From Marinobacterium sp. (GTDB lineage: Bacteria > Pseudomonadota > Gammaproteobacteria > Pseudomonadales > Balneatricaceae): 64,000 nt of DNA. Shown in pieces: positions 9,513 to 17,253 of the stretch; positions within the stretch are counted from its first letter, which is position 1, and every line of letters starts with the position of its first letter. Below the pieces are notes generated by a model. It had not been told where the DNA came from, did no database searches, and worked only from the letters and a program-made list of their open reading frames with translations. A program made the position numbers and the translations under genes. The DNA is taken from NCBI GenBank assembly GCA_030602245.1, contig JAUWAC010000010.1, positions 27,436-91,435 of the forward strand, written 5' to 3'.

Positions 9513-10053
9513 GCTGTCGCTCTGATTCTGAAGTCGCCTTGTTGTATTCGCCTTCGGTCGAGCGTTCGACCTCAATGTCGTACGGCTGCTGGTAGTGTTT
9601 GGCACACCCCTCGATCAGGCCCAGCGCCAGATTCACGAACGGACGCTTGGAGGCGTAATGCATCGTCAGGCTGTCGGCGTCGTGACGGATACACTCGAAC
9701 CGGGGCAGCTCGGCATTGGGGTAGAGCTTGCGCACCTGCGTGTGCACGCTGGTCTCGATCACTTCGAGGAAGTCGAGCATCCGCTCCCGATCGCCGAGCA
9801 CATCGGGGTAGCGGCTGGCCAGCTGCGCGAACAGATACTCGCCGAACGCCTTGACCAGATCGTCGACCGGAATATCGGTCAGCTCGCTCAGATGCACGAC
9901 CATGCGGATCATGTCGCCGTGATCATAGGAGCCGACGGCGGTGTAGACGCCGTCATACTTCAGTTGCGGGTTCTCGAGCAGATCGTCGGCCACATCGGTT
10001 GAGAAGCGCTCCTCGACCATCTCGATAAAGCTGGTATACACGACGCCTAACAT
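9478..10053 (-). CDS. H-NOX heme-nitric-oxide-binding sensor protein
   Basis: A 191-residue H-NOX (HNOB) domain protein. This family binds heme and senses NO and reports to a partner histidine kinase or cyclic-di-GMP enzyme. The start 'MLGVVYTSFIEMVEERF' is typical. The proximal heme ligand is probably His104 ('TSVHTQVRKLYP'). The heme-propionate signature YxSxR is present as Tyr133-Ala-Ser135-Lys-Arg137. The frame is intact, although the upstream REC-HD-GYP gene and the downstream kinase gene are both broken. It overlaps the kinase start, and a 15-bp gap separates it from the HD-GYP gene. Confidence 0.92.
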   Translation of the reverse strand: MLGVVYTSFIEMVEERFSTDVADDLLENPQLKYDGVYTAVGSYDHGDMIRMVVHLSELTDIPVDDLVKAFGEYLFAQLASRYPDVLGDRERMLDFLEVIETSVHTQVRKLYPNAELPRFECIRHDADSLTMHYASKRPFVNLALGLIEGCAKHYQQPYDIEVERSTEGEYNKATSESERQHDRRGTLAAPP

Positions 10054-10068
10054 GGTAACTCCCTTTGA

Positions 10069-11166
10069 TCAGTCTTCGTCGGCGTATCGCGCCGCGATAT
10101 CGACGAATTGTTGTTCTATGGCGATGAAGGCTTCGACGACAGCGGGATCGAAATGGTGTCCCCGGCCTTCGAGAATCAGATCCCGTGCCTTTTCGTGGCT
10201 GAACGCCGGCTTGTAGACGCGCTTCGAGATCAGCGCATCGTAGACATCGGCCAGTGCCATCAGGCGCCCGGAGAGCGGAATCGCCTCTCCCTTGAGGCCG
10301 CGCGGGTAGCCGGAGCCGTCCCACTTTTCGTGGTGGCAGACTGCGATCTCGCGCGCGTAGCGCAGAAAAGAAGTGTCGGTATCGCCGAGGCTTTTTTCCG
10401 CTGCCTCGATCGCGGCGCCACCGATCTCGGCATGGGTTTTCATGATCGCGAACTCGTCCGCATCAAGCCGGCCCGGCTTGAGCAGAATGCGGTCGGGGAT
10501 GCCGACCTTGCCGATATCGTGCAGCGGTGCCGAACGGTAGAGCAGGTCGATATTCTCGTCGGTCAGCTCGGGGTAGTCGCCCTGACGGCGCAGCTGCTCG
10601 GCCAGTGCCTTGACGTAAAACTGGGTGCGACGGATGTGGTTGCCGGTTTCGTTGTCGCGGGTTTCGGCCAGCGTGGCCATCGCATGAATGGTGACCTGCT
10701 GCGTCGTCGCGACCTCTTCCGTGCGCTGGCGCACCAGCTCGTCGAGGGTGCGGTTTTCCTATGCCAGTCGCTGGCGGTGCTGTTGCAGCTCGAGTTGGGC
10801 ACGCACCCGCGCCAGCACGATGGCCGGGCGTACCGGTTTGGTGATGTAATCCACGGCGCCCGCCTCAAAACCGGCGGTTTCGTCCACGTCCTGGCTCATG
10901 GCGGTGACAAACATGACCGGGATGTTGGCCGTGTATTCGCTGTCTTTGAGCCGCCGGCACACGTCGAGCCCGTCCATGTCCGGCATCATCACATCCAGCA
11001 GAATCAGGTCGGGCACGGGCTGTGTCCCGGCGCGGACCAGTGCCTGTTCGCCATTGCGTGCGGCCAGCACCCGGTAGCAGGGCTTGAGGATGTCGGAGAG
11101 AACCGAAATATTGATCGGTTCGTCATCGACGACGAGAACGGTGGCGCGGGAGTCTTGTTGCAGCAT
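10069..11166 (-). pseudogene. REC-HD-GYP response regulator (cyclic-di-GMP phosphodiesterase type) with in-frame amber codon
   Basis: One continuous frame encodes an N-terminal receiver (acidic pair Asp14/15, phosphoacceptor Asp58 in 'LILLDVMMPDMDG', Lys110) and a C-terminal HD-GYP domain (HDIGK near 216-220; HHEKWDGSGYP near 278-288). TAG at 10759-10761, codon 136, lies in the linker and splits it: 'HRQRLA' stop 'ENRTLDELV'. The second part has a possible GTG restart at 10734, without an obvious ribosome site. HD-GYP enzymes degrade cyclic-di-GMP. In known H-NOX pathways such a regulator receives phosphate from the H-NOX-controlled kinase. The receiver alone could still be made. A single C-to-T change of a CAG codon would explain the stop. 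Confidence 0.82.
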
Positions 11167-11247
11167 GGGCGTCGTCCATACGGGACCGGCTATTAGCGCT
11201 AACCTTAGCCGAGATCGGTCGCGCCCGTAAACTGCTGCGGCAGGGGA

Positions 11248-11724
11248 TCAGTTGGACGGTTTTTTCTTTTTCAGTGCGTCCCTGGGCAGCTGCACGACGC
11301 AGCTTTCCGACCAACGGTCGTGCCAGGTCAGGCGTTCGTCGCTGAACAGCATCCAGATATAGCCCAGCCCAAGGGGGATCCAGGAGACGATGGCGGTAAC
11401 GAAGCGGATCAGCGCCTGGGTCCAGGTCAGGCGCTGGCCATCAAAGGTCTGCACGCGCAGGCGCCACGCCTGCATTCCCAGCGTCTGCCCGTTGCGGGTC
11501 CAGAAATAGCCGAAGAACAGAAAGCTGAGACAGAATTGCGCCGACTGCAGCGCGGCGCGCCCCAGCGGCGAGGTGACACCGCCCTGATTCAGCACGGTGG
11601 CAAGGATCGCCACGCAGAGCCAGATCGCCACCAGTATCAGCCCGTCATAGACCATCGCCATCAGGCGCTTGCCAAACGAGGCGGGGCGGATATCGGAGTA
11701 GTCGTAACGAAACGGGCGCTGCAT
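11248..11724 (-). CDS. RDD family membrane protein
   Basis: A 158-residue inner-membrane protein with three predicted hydrophobic segments (about 25-48, 60-78 and 100-125). The family's Arg-Asp-Asp features are degenerate here: 'ASFGKRLMAMVYDGLIL' and 'TWTQALIRFVTAIVSWIPLGLGYIWMLF' match the RDD pattern. It has a basic C-terminal tail (DALKKKKPSN). The molecular role of most RDD proteins is unknown; some take part in sodium transport. It follows the Sel1-repeat gene on the same strand and may be co-transcribed with it, although a hairpin lies between them. Confidence 0.75.
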   Translation of the reverse strand: MQRPFRYDYSDIRPASFGKRLMAMVYDGLILVAIWLCVAILATVLNQGGVTSPLGRAALQSAQFCLSFLFFGYFWTRNGQTLGMQAWRLRVQTFDGQRLTWTQALIRFVTAIVSWIPLGLGYIWMLFSDERLTWHDRWSESCVVQLPRDALKKKKPSN

Positions 11725-11761
11725 GATCGTGGTAAACCTGTGCGGGAGCGTACGCTGAAGC

Positions 11762-11785
11762 CGGCCGGAGGCGGGGCTCCGGCCG
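11762..11785 (-). terminator. GC-rich hairpin between the Sel1-repeat gene and the RDD gene
   Basis: Perfect 9-bp inverted repeat, CGGCCGGAG and CTCCGGCCG, around a 6-base loop, just after the Sel1-repeat stop codon. No U-tract follows, so it may be a weak or Rho-assisted terminator or an RNA-stabilising hairpin. Confidence 0.4.
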
Positions 11786-11791
11786 CTGGGG

Positions 11792-12601
11792 TTACTGACT
11801 GAACGGCGTGACGTACTGTGCCTTGTACTCTTCGGCCAGTGCCTGTGCTTCGGCCATCTGGGCGTCGTCCAGTTTCATTTTCAGACGTGACTCGATCGCC
11901 TGTGCGGTGGGGTCGCCCTGCTGTGCCACGTTGCTCATCCAGGCGTAGGCGATCACGTCCGCATCGTGGCTGTTGTCGCCGCCGTGAGCGGTGGCATACA
12001 GCGTGCCGAGGAAGAACATCGCCTGTTGGTGGCCACGTTCGGCGGCTTTGCGATACCACTCCTCCGCCTTGGCGTAATCCTGCGGTACGCCGGTGCCGAA
12101 GTTGTAGGCGCGACCCAGGTTGTGCCAGGCGGTGACGTTGCCCTGATCGGCGGCCTTGCGGTACCACGCGAAGGCGGCGTCGGTGTCGCGCTCAACGCCC
12201 TGGCCGAATTCGTACATCTCGCCGATGCGGTTCTGAGCGGCGGCGTCGCCGCTCTCGGCCTGCGGCAGGATGTCAGCGAACTCGGCCTTGTACGCCTTGT
12301 TCTTCAACGCACGCAGGCTGTTGACGCTGTCGAGGTCGCCAAGGCGGGCGCCCTGCTCATAGTAACGGCGGGCCTGTTCGTCGTCGGCGTCGACGCCCCA
12401 GCCGTTCTCGTACATCTGCCCGAGCAGGTTGAGGGCGGTGGCATCACCATCCTTTGCCAGTGGGCGCAGTTCGTTCAGTGCAGCAGGGTAATCCTTGGCA
12501 TCCAGCGCGCGCTGGGCGGCGGTGATGGAAGCGGCGGCGACGATCTCGACTTGCATGCTCAGCAGCAGGCCGGCGGTGGTCAGAAGTGCAAATTTTTTCA
12601 T
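11792..12601 (-). CDS. Secreted Sel1-like (TPR) repeat protein
   Basis: 269 residues with an N-terminal signal peptide (MKKFALLTTAGLLLSMQ, cleavage near residue 23). Sel1-like repeats follow: 'ATALNLLGQMYENGWGV', 'AAAQNRIGEMYEFGQGV', 'VTAWHNLGRAYNFGTGV' and 'QQAMFFLGTLYATAHG'. Such repeats form alpha-alpha superhelices that bind other proteins, often at the cell envelope. The target is unknown. The protein is probably periplasmic. Its promoter should lie in the 204-bp gap up to gloA. Confidence 0.8.
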   Translation of the reverse strand: MKKFALLTTAGLLLSMQVEIVAAASITAAQRALDAKDYPAALNELRPLAKDGDATALNLLGQMYENGWGVDADDEQARRYYEQGARLGDLDSVNSLRALKNKAYKAEFADILPQAESGDAAAQNRIGEMYEFGQGVERDTDAAFAWYRKAADQGNVTAWHNLGRAYNFGTGVPQDYAKAEEWYRKAAERGHQQAMFFLGTLYATAHGGDNSHDADVIAYAWMSNVAQQGDPTAQAIESRLKMKLDDAQMAEAQALAEEYKAQYVTPFSQ

Positions 12602-12805
12602 TGACTACATGCCTTGCGAAATGACTGTCCGGATCCGTGGACGGATCCTCCGGTAAGTGCTCTCTCAATCGGCTACGCTGCTCTTTCCGGGGCCACCGGT
12701 CACGCTGGCGGCAGGAAGATCAGTTTCTTCTAATATGTGTCGCGGATTGTACCGGAAATCGGCGCCGGGCGCAGCCCATGCCACGCCCGTCCGGGCTGAG
12801 CCGGA

Positions 12806-13198
12806 TCAGTCCTTGCGCTCGGGGCTGAGCAGTTCGACCATGTAGCCGTCCGGATCCTTGACGAAGGCGAGGATGCTGCTGCCGTGTTTCATCGGGCCGG
12901 CTTCGCGGACCACTTCGCCGCCCTTGGCCTTGATCGCATCGCAGGCTGCATAGACATCATCCACTTCGATCGCGATATGGCCGTAGGCATTGCCCAGCTC
13001 GTAGCTGTCGGTATCCCAGTTGTGGGTCAGTTCCAGCACCGCCTGCTCGGACTCGTCGCCGTAGCCAACGAACGCCAGCGTGAACTTGCCTTCCGGGTAG
13101 TCCTTGCGGCGCAGCAGCTTCATGCCGAGAACATCGGTGTAGAACGACAATGACTTTTCCAGGTCGGTGACGCGGAGCATCGTGTGCAAAATGCGCAT
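12806..13198 (-). CDS. gloA: Lactoylglutathione lyase (glyoxalase I)
   Basis: 130 residues. It converts the methylglyoxal-glutathione hemithioacetal into S-lactoylglutathione, for methylglyoxal detoxification in the cytoplasm. All four metal ligands of the E. coli enzyme are in register: His5, Glu56, His74 and Glu122. The short form without the zinc-type insertions suggests a nickel/cobalt-type bacterial enzyme. It is a single gene, divergent from the phasin gene. Confidence 0.94.
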   Translation of the reverse strand: MRILHTMLRVTDLEKSLSFYTDVLGMKLLRRKDYPEGKFTLAFVGYGDESEQAVLELTHNWDTDSYELGNAYGHIAIEVDDVYAACDAIKAKGGEVVREAGPMKHGSSILAFVKDPDGYMVELLSPERKD

Positions 13199-13318
13199 GA
13201 ATCAGCCTCTGTTGGTGAATAATTGAATTCGCGTGAACGCAGTCACTTGCTCAGACAAGTCTACAATGCTTAATTAGAGCAATCGAATAACAGCAACAAG
13301 CAAAGGATGGGATGCGCC

Positions 13319-13648
13319 ATGTTTCAAGATATGAATAAAATGCTGAGCCAGTCGATGGAGCCGTTCAAGGAGCTGGTCGATATTCAGACACGGATGCTCG
13401 AAGAGCTGACCCGTCAGCAGATGGACTGCACCAAGGCGTGCATCGAAGCAACCGTACAGCAGACCAAGGAACTGCAGAAGTGCAAGACACCGGCGGACCT
13501 GCTGGAACTTCAGCAGGCCTACGCCAAAGAGCTCGAAGAGACACTGCGGGCCGCCAATCAGCAGAACCTCAAAGCGCTGACCGAAGCGCGCGAGGCGATG
13601 CAGGCGCTGACGCAGGGCGCATTCGACCGTTTTACTCAGAGCAAGTAA
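13319..13648 (+). CDS. Phasin family protein
   Basis: A ~109-residue, highly helical and Gln/Glu/Lys-rich protein ('MFQDMNKMLSQSMEPFKELVDIQ', then 'QQTKELQKCKTPADLLELQQ'). It resembles the phasin family, which coats polyhydroxyalkanoate granules or acts as a small helical scaffold. The pattern 'FKELVDIQTRMLEELTRQQMD...KTPADLLELQQAYAKEL' is the usual phasin core. ATG 13319 is chosen because it begins the conserved helix; an in-frame ATG at 13307 would add four residues. It is monocistronic, followed by a strong terminator. No PHA synthase gene is in the window. Confidence 0.72.
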   Translation: MFQDMNKMLSQSMEPFKELVDIQTRMLEELTRQQMDCTKACIEATVQQTKELQKCKTPADLLELQQAYAKELEETLRAANQQNLKALTEAREAMQALTQGAFDRFTQSK

Positions 13649-13677
13649 GCCGATTCTCCGGGCTGCGGCCCGGCCAG

Positions 13678-13706
13678 AAAAGCAGCCCCGCCGTGGCTGC
13701 TTTTTT
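13678..13706 (+). terminator. Rho-independent terminator after the phasin gene
   Basis: Stem AGCAGCC/GGCTGCT (7 bp, 13681-13687 with 13695-13701), a 7-base loop, preceded by an A-run and followed by a T-run. Confidence 0.88.
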
Positions 13707-13808
13707 ATGTGCAGGACGCACGGTATCCCGCGGGTGCAGGGATGCACAGGAGCGGGTATGTGCAGGACGTACGATATCGAGCCGTGCAGGGATGTATCAC
13801 AGCGGCAG
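13707..13808. repeat. Imperfect tandem repeat, two ~51-bp units
   Basis: Unit 1 (13707-13757) and unit 2 (13758-13808) both begin ATGTGCAGGACG, continue with a near-identical ACGGTATC/ACGATATC segment, and then share GTGCAGGGATG. They lie between the phasin terminator and the flavodoxin gene and are not coding. They look like a duplicated intergenic repeat element. Whether the family occurs elsewhere in the genome cannot be seen here. Confidence 0.75.
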
Positions 13809-13848
13809 TTGAAAGATGCAGCGTTGGATTTCCTGAGGGGCAGATGTA

Positions 13849-14367
13849 ATGACGCAACGAATTGGTCTCTTTTATGCCAGCACCACCGGCAATACCGAGA
13901 CCGTGGCCGAGCAGATTGCCGGTCTGATCGAGGAGGCGCAGGTGGACCTGCACGATCTGGCCAGCGAGCCGGTCAGCTCGATCACGCAGTATGACCGGCT
14001 GATCATGGGCATCCCGACCTGGGACTTCGGCGAGTTGCAGGAGGACTGGGATGCGGTGTGGCCGGAGCTGGAGCAGATCGACTTCAGCGGTCGCAAGGTG
14101 GCCCTGTTCGGGCTCGGCGATCAGCTCGGCTATGGCGAGTGGTTTCTCGATGCGATGGGGCTGCTCGGGGAGTTGGTTCAGGCCCGTGGCGGCGAGCTGG
14201 TCGCGCCCTGGCCGGTAAACGGATATGAATTTGAGCAGTCGCGGGCACTGAATCCGGACGGTACGCATTTTATCGGACTGGCGATCGACGAAGATGGCCA
14301 GGCCGGCGAGACGGCGGAGCGCATTGCCCGCTGGGTGCCGGAAGTGCTCAGTGCATTCGAGCTTTAA
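13849..14367 (+). CDS. Flavodoxin (long-chain, FldB-like)
   Basis: 172 residues. A small FMN electron carrier in the cytoplasm. The phosphate-binding loop is seen at residues 10-16 ('ASTTGNTE'). Aromatic FMN-stacking regions are at 'GIPTWDFGELQEDW' (~56) and 'GLGDQLGYGEWFLDAMG' (~90). The ~20-residue insertion of long-chain flavodoxins is present ('WPVNGYEFEQSRALNPDGTHFIGLAID'). The length is like FldB. The start has GAGGGG 8 bases upstream. Whether it works as FldA or FldB is not decided. Confidence 0.9.
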   Translation: MTQRIGLFYASTTGNTETVAEQIAGLIEEAQVDLHDLASEPVSSITQYDRLIMGIPTWDFGELQEDWDAVWPELEQIDFSGRKVALFGLGDQLGYGEWFLDAMGLLGELVQARGGELVAPWPVNGYEFEQSRALNPDGTHFIGLAIDEDGQAGETAERIARWVPEVLSAFEL

Positions 14368-14452
14368 CTTGATTGTGCCCGTTAAACGCTCTTTAATCGG
14401 TGTTGTCTAATATACGCTTTAGCCTGTCAAACCCGATGCAGAAGGATACTGA

Positions 14453-14899
14453 ATGATGAAGAAGCTAGCGTTTGCCACCCTTGCCGGCTCGTTACTGTTG
14501 GGCACCCTGAACGCTCAGGCTGCCGATGTGGATAATGCGATCGAACATCGCCAGGGCGTGTTTTCGGCGATGAAGTGGTACTTCGGCCCGATGGGCGCGA
14601 TGATCAAAGGCGACATGCCGTACGATCAGGCCGAATTCACGCGTCGTGCCGAGCAGCTTGCCAAGCTGGCGCCGATGGCTGAGGAAGGGTTTGTCGAAGG
14701 CTCGGCCGAAGGCACCGAAGCGCTGCCGGCGATCTGGGAGGATATGGATACGTTCAGCGGCGGGTTCGACAAGCTCGAGAGCACCACGGCGGCGCTGGTC
14801 GAGGCGTCGATGAGTGGCGATATGGCGCAGATCAAGCCGGCCTTCGGCGACGTGGCCAAGACCTGCAAGGGCTGTCACGACAACTTCCGCGAAGACTGA
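14453..14899 (+). CDS. Cytochrome c' (cytochrome c556 family)
   Basis: 148 residues with a signal peptide (cleavage after AQA, about residue 23). A four-helix-bundle cytochrome c' follows, with the heme-binding CKGCH motif close to the C-terminus, as the family requires. Cytochromes c' are periplasmic, bind NO and CO, and are linked to NO tolerance. AAGGAT lies 5 bases before the start. The gene is convergent with a cytochrome b561-type gene, which may be an electron partner; that link is inference. Confidence 0.9.
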   Translation: MMKKLAFATLAGSLLLGTLNAQAADVDNAIEHRQGVFSAMKWYFGPMGAMIKGDMPYDQAEFTRRAEQLAKLAPMAEEGFVEGSAEGTEALPAIWEDMDTFSGGFDKLESTTAALVEASMSGDMAQIKPAFGDVAKTCKGCHDNFRED

Positions 14900-14912
14900 C
14901 ACGAAACAGTTG

Positions 14913-14940
14913 TAAAAACGGGCGCTGCGGCGCCCGTTTT
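14913..14940. terminator. Bidirectional terminator between cytochrome c' and cytochrome b genes
   Basis: ACGGGCGC and GCGCCCGT form an 8-bp stem around a TGCG loop, with an A-run before and a T-run after, so it can serve both convergent genes. Confidence 0.85.
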
Positions 14941-14963
14941 GATTGGGTCTCGCCGCTGGCTGC

Positions 14964-15635
14964 TTATCCCAGCCAGACCAGCAACAGGAACAGTGCCGCG
15001 CAGCTGCCGATCGTCAGCAGTGCCGGCACCGGTTGAATGCGGCCTGCGGCGGGTACAGTCGCCGCGTCAGTTACCGGTTTGCGGCCGTGAATCATGCCCT
15101 GCACCAGCGGCTCGCGCTTGAAGCGCTGGTGGTAGATCACCCCGGCCAGGTGCAGTGCAACCGCCGCCAGCAGCAGGTTGAAATTGAGCTTGTGAATGCG
15201 GGTCAGCGCCGATGCCATGTCCGAGCTGACAAGGCCGGTAAGCGGGCCCTCGGTGAAAATATCGTCGGTGGCGAACAGCCCGGTTCCGGCCTGGACCAGA
15301 CACAGAACCAGCAGCACGACCACCATCCAGCCCCCGAGGGGATTATGTCCCAGATAGCCGGCTTCGCGTCCGGCCAGCAGCGCGCGGGCGTAGTTCAGCG
15401 TCTCCCGAGGCGGGCGCACGAAGTCGCGAAAACGCGCATGCGGTGTGCCGATGAACCCCCAGATCAGCCGGAACAGCATCAGGGCCAGCACCAGATAACC
15501 GGCCTGCATGTGCCAGTCCATCCAGTTGCCGCCCTCTTCGCCGCTCCACCATGCGAACAGAATGCTGGCGGCCAGCGTCCAGTGGAACAGGCGGATGAAA
15601 ATATCCCAGACCGGGTGTGACAGGTGGCTGTGCAT
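14964..15635 (-). CDS. Cytochrome b561-type di-heme membrane protein
   Basis: A 223-residue inner-membrane cytochrome b of the bacterial Ni-hydrogenase/cytochrome b561 class. Membrane segments begin 'VWDIFIRLFHWTLAASILFAWW' (heme His in RLFHW), 'WHMQAGYLVLALMLFRLIWGF', 'LGGWMVVVLLVLCLVQAGTG' and 'IHKLNFNLLLAAVALHLAGVIYH'. A last hydrophobic helix lies at the C-terminus. Such proteins move electrons between quinones and periplasmic cytochromes. The start at 15635 is 5 bp after the nhaD stop, so it is probably transcribed with nhaD. The longer open frame upstream is antisense-frame noise within nhaD. Confidence 0.82.
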   Translation of the reverse strand: MHSHLSHPVWDIFIRLFHWTLAASILFAWWSGEEGGNWMDWHMQAGYLVLALMLFRLIWGFIGTPHARFRDFVRPPRETLNYARALLAGREAGYLGHNPLGGWMVVVLLVLCLVQAGTGLFATDDIFTEGPLTGLVSSDMASALTRIHKLNFNLLLAAVALHLAGVIYHQRFKREPLVQGMIHGRKPVTDAATVPAAGRIQPVPALLTIGSCAALFLLLVWLG

Positions 15636-15640
15636 GAGGT

Positions 15641-17116
15641 TCAGACTCCATTGATCCAAAGGTGGCAGGCGATGCTCAGGATGTAGCCCAACATGATCGC
15701 CCAGCTCCATTTCAGGTGGCTTACAAAGGTGTAGGTGGCGCCGGCCTGACCCATGAGGGCAACGCCGGCTGCCGAGCCGATCGCCAGCAGTGAGCCGCCG
15801 GTGCCGACCGTCAGTGTGACCAGCAACCAGCCCTGAAGATCCATCGGGGGCTGCATCGACAACACGGCGAACATGATCGGGATGTTGTCGATCGCCGCCG
15901 AGATGATGCCGACCAGCGCATTGGCCCAGACGCTGCCGAGCTCGCCGTAGAGCAGGGCGGAAAGGCCGTTCAGATAGCCCAGCGTTGCCAGCCCGTCGAT
16001 GCAGAGCACGATGCCGTAGAAAAACATCAGCGTGTCCCACGCCGAGCGCTCGACGACGCGGAACATGTCGAAGCGCTGCACGACACTGGTGTGATCGCCG
16101 CGAATCTCCTCATGGCTGCCGCCCAGATTGTCATGGTGATGGGTGCGGATATGGCCCTGCTCGTGCAGGATCGGGTCGTGCTTGCTGAGAAAGAACGCGT
16201 ACAGCTTGAGTACGCCAAGACCGGTCATCATGCCCAGTACCGGCGGCAGGTGGAGCTGGGCATGGATCATCACCGACAGCGCCACCGTGGCGACGAACAG
16301 CCCCATGATCTTGACTGCCCCCTTTTTCATACGCTGGCGGTTATGCCGCGCCTGCGGCGGTCCGTTCGGAACCCTGAGGCTGATCAGCAGCGCCGGTACC
16401 AGCCAGTTGATCAGCGCCGGCGGCAGCAGGGCGAGAAACTCGGTGAACTGCACCAGCCCCTGCTGCCACACCATCAGCGAGGTAATATCGCCAAACGGAC
16501 TGAACACGCCACCGGCGTTGGCGGCGACGACGATATTGATGCAGCCAAGGCTGACGAAGCGGGGGGTATGGCCGCCCACCGCCATGACGACCGCGCCCAT
16601 CAGCAGTGCCGACGACAGGTTGTCGGCGATCGGCGAAAGCAGGAAGGTCAGGCTGCCGGTCAGCCAGTAGACGGTGCGCAGCGAGTAGTTGCGTGAAATC
16701 AGCCAGCTGCGCAGCGCGACGAAGACGTGGCGCTCCTCCATCACGTTGATAAAGGTCATCGCCGAGAGCAGAAACAGAAACAGCTCCGCGTAATCGAGAA
16801 TCGCCTTGCGCAGCTCAAGGCCCGCCGTGACCGAGTCGCCGTGGGCAGCATAGGCAAAGCCGACCAGAATCCAGATGATGCCGGCGGCGACGATGACCGG
16901 TTTTGATTTCTGTAGTCGCACGTAATCTTCGCCGGCGATAAACAGGTAGGCGATGGCGAAGATGAACAGGGCGATGTAGCCGTAGGCGGTGTTGGTCAGA
17001 TCCAGCAGTTGCGCGCCCTGTTCGGCGGTAAAGCCCCAGCTCGGCGGGCAGACCAGTATGGCGGTCAGTGCAGTCAGCAGGCGCACGGCTGCTGGGGGGG
17101 CAGGAATCCTTTGCAT
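15641..17116 (-). CDS. nhaD: NhaD-type sodium/proton antiporter
   Basis: A 491-residue antiporter of the ion-transporter (ArsB/NhaD) superfamily. It has a leading signal-like helix and about 12 membrane segments. Conserved NhaD segments are present: 'FLLSAMTFINVMEER', 'LLSPIADNLSSALLMG', 'NAGGVFSPFGDITSLMVW' and 'ISAAIDNIPIMFAVLSM'. It exports sodium or lithium in exchange for protons, typical of marine and halophilic bacteria. An unusual His-rich loop ('HIRTHHHDNLGGSHEE', near residue 320) sits between membrane segments. GAGG precedes the start. The cytochrome b561 gene follows at once. Confidence 0.93.
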   Translation of the reverse strand: MQRIPAPPAAVRLLTALTAILVCPPSWGFTAEQGAQLLDLTNTAYGYIALFIFAIAYLFIAGEDYVRLQKSKPVIVAAGIIWILVGFAYAAHGDSVTAGLELRKAILDYAELFLFLLSAMTFINVMEERHVFVALRSWLISRNYSLRTVYWLTGSLTFLLSPIADNLSSALLMGAVVMAVGGHTPRFVSLGCINIVVAANAGGVFSPFGDITSLMVWQQGLVQFTEFLALLPPALINWLVPALLISLRVPNGPPQARHNRQRMKKGAVKIMGLFVATVALSVMIHAQLHLPPVLGMMTGLGVLKLYAFFLSKHDPILHEQGHIRTHHHDNLGGSHEEIRGDHTSVVQRFDMFRVVERSAWDTLMFFYGIVLCIDGLATLGYLNGLSALLYGELGSVWANALVGIISAAIDNIPIMFAVLSMQPPMDLQGWLLVTLTVGTGGSLLAIGSAAGVALMGQAGATYTFVSHLKWSWAIMLGYILSIACHLWINGV

Positions 17117-17187
17117 GAGGCCTCGTCCGGGCGTTGTCCGGGTGATCAGACTATTGTTCTACAGTCGTCGCGATAAGTCGACGCGAA

Positions 17188-17216
17188 TTCAAACAGCCCG
17201 GCAGATCGGGTAGAAT
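17188..17216 (+). promoter_or_regulatory. Probable sigma70 promoter of prfB-lysS
   Basis: -35 TTCAAA (17188-17193), 17-bp spacer, -10 TAGAAT (17211-17216), about 30 bp ahead of the prfB start. Confidence 0.6.
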
Positions 17217-17253
17217 ACGCTCCTTTTCCCAGGCAGCGAGTTTTAGTCCCAAG

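Noticed and set aside
10759..10761. Amber codon as pyrrolysine or programmed readthrough
   Set aside because: No context for pyrrolysine use, HD-GYP regulators do not need it, and the neighbouring kinase is also disrupted, so mutation or error is simpler.
13707..13808. CRISPR array
   Set aside because: Only two units, directly adjacent without spacers, and no cas genes nearby.
15636..16040. N-terminal extension of the cytochrome b561 frame
   Set aside because: The extension reads out of frame through nhaD and has no membrane pattern. The conserved protein starts at 15635.
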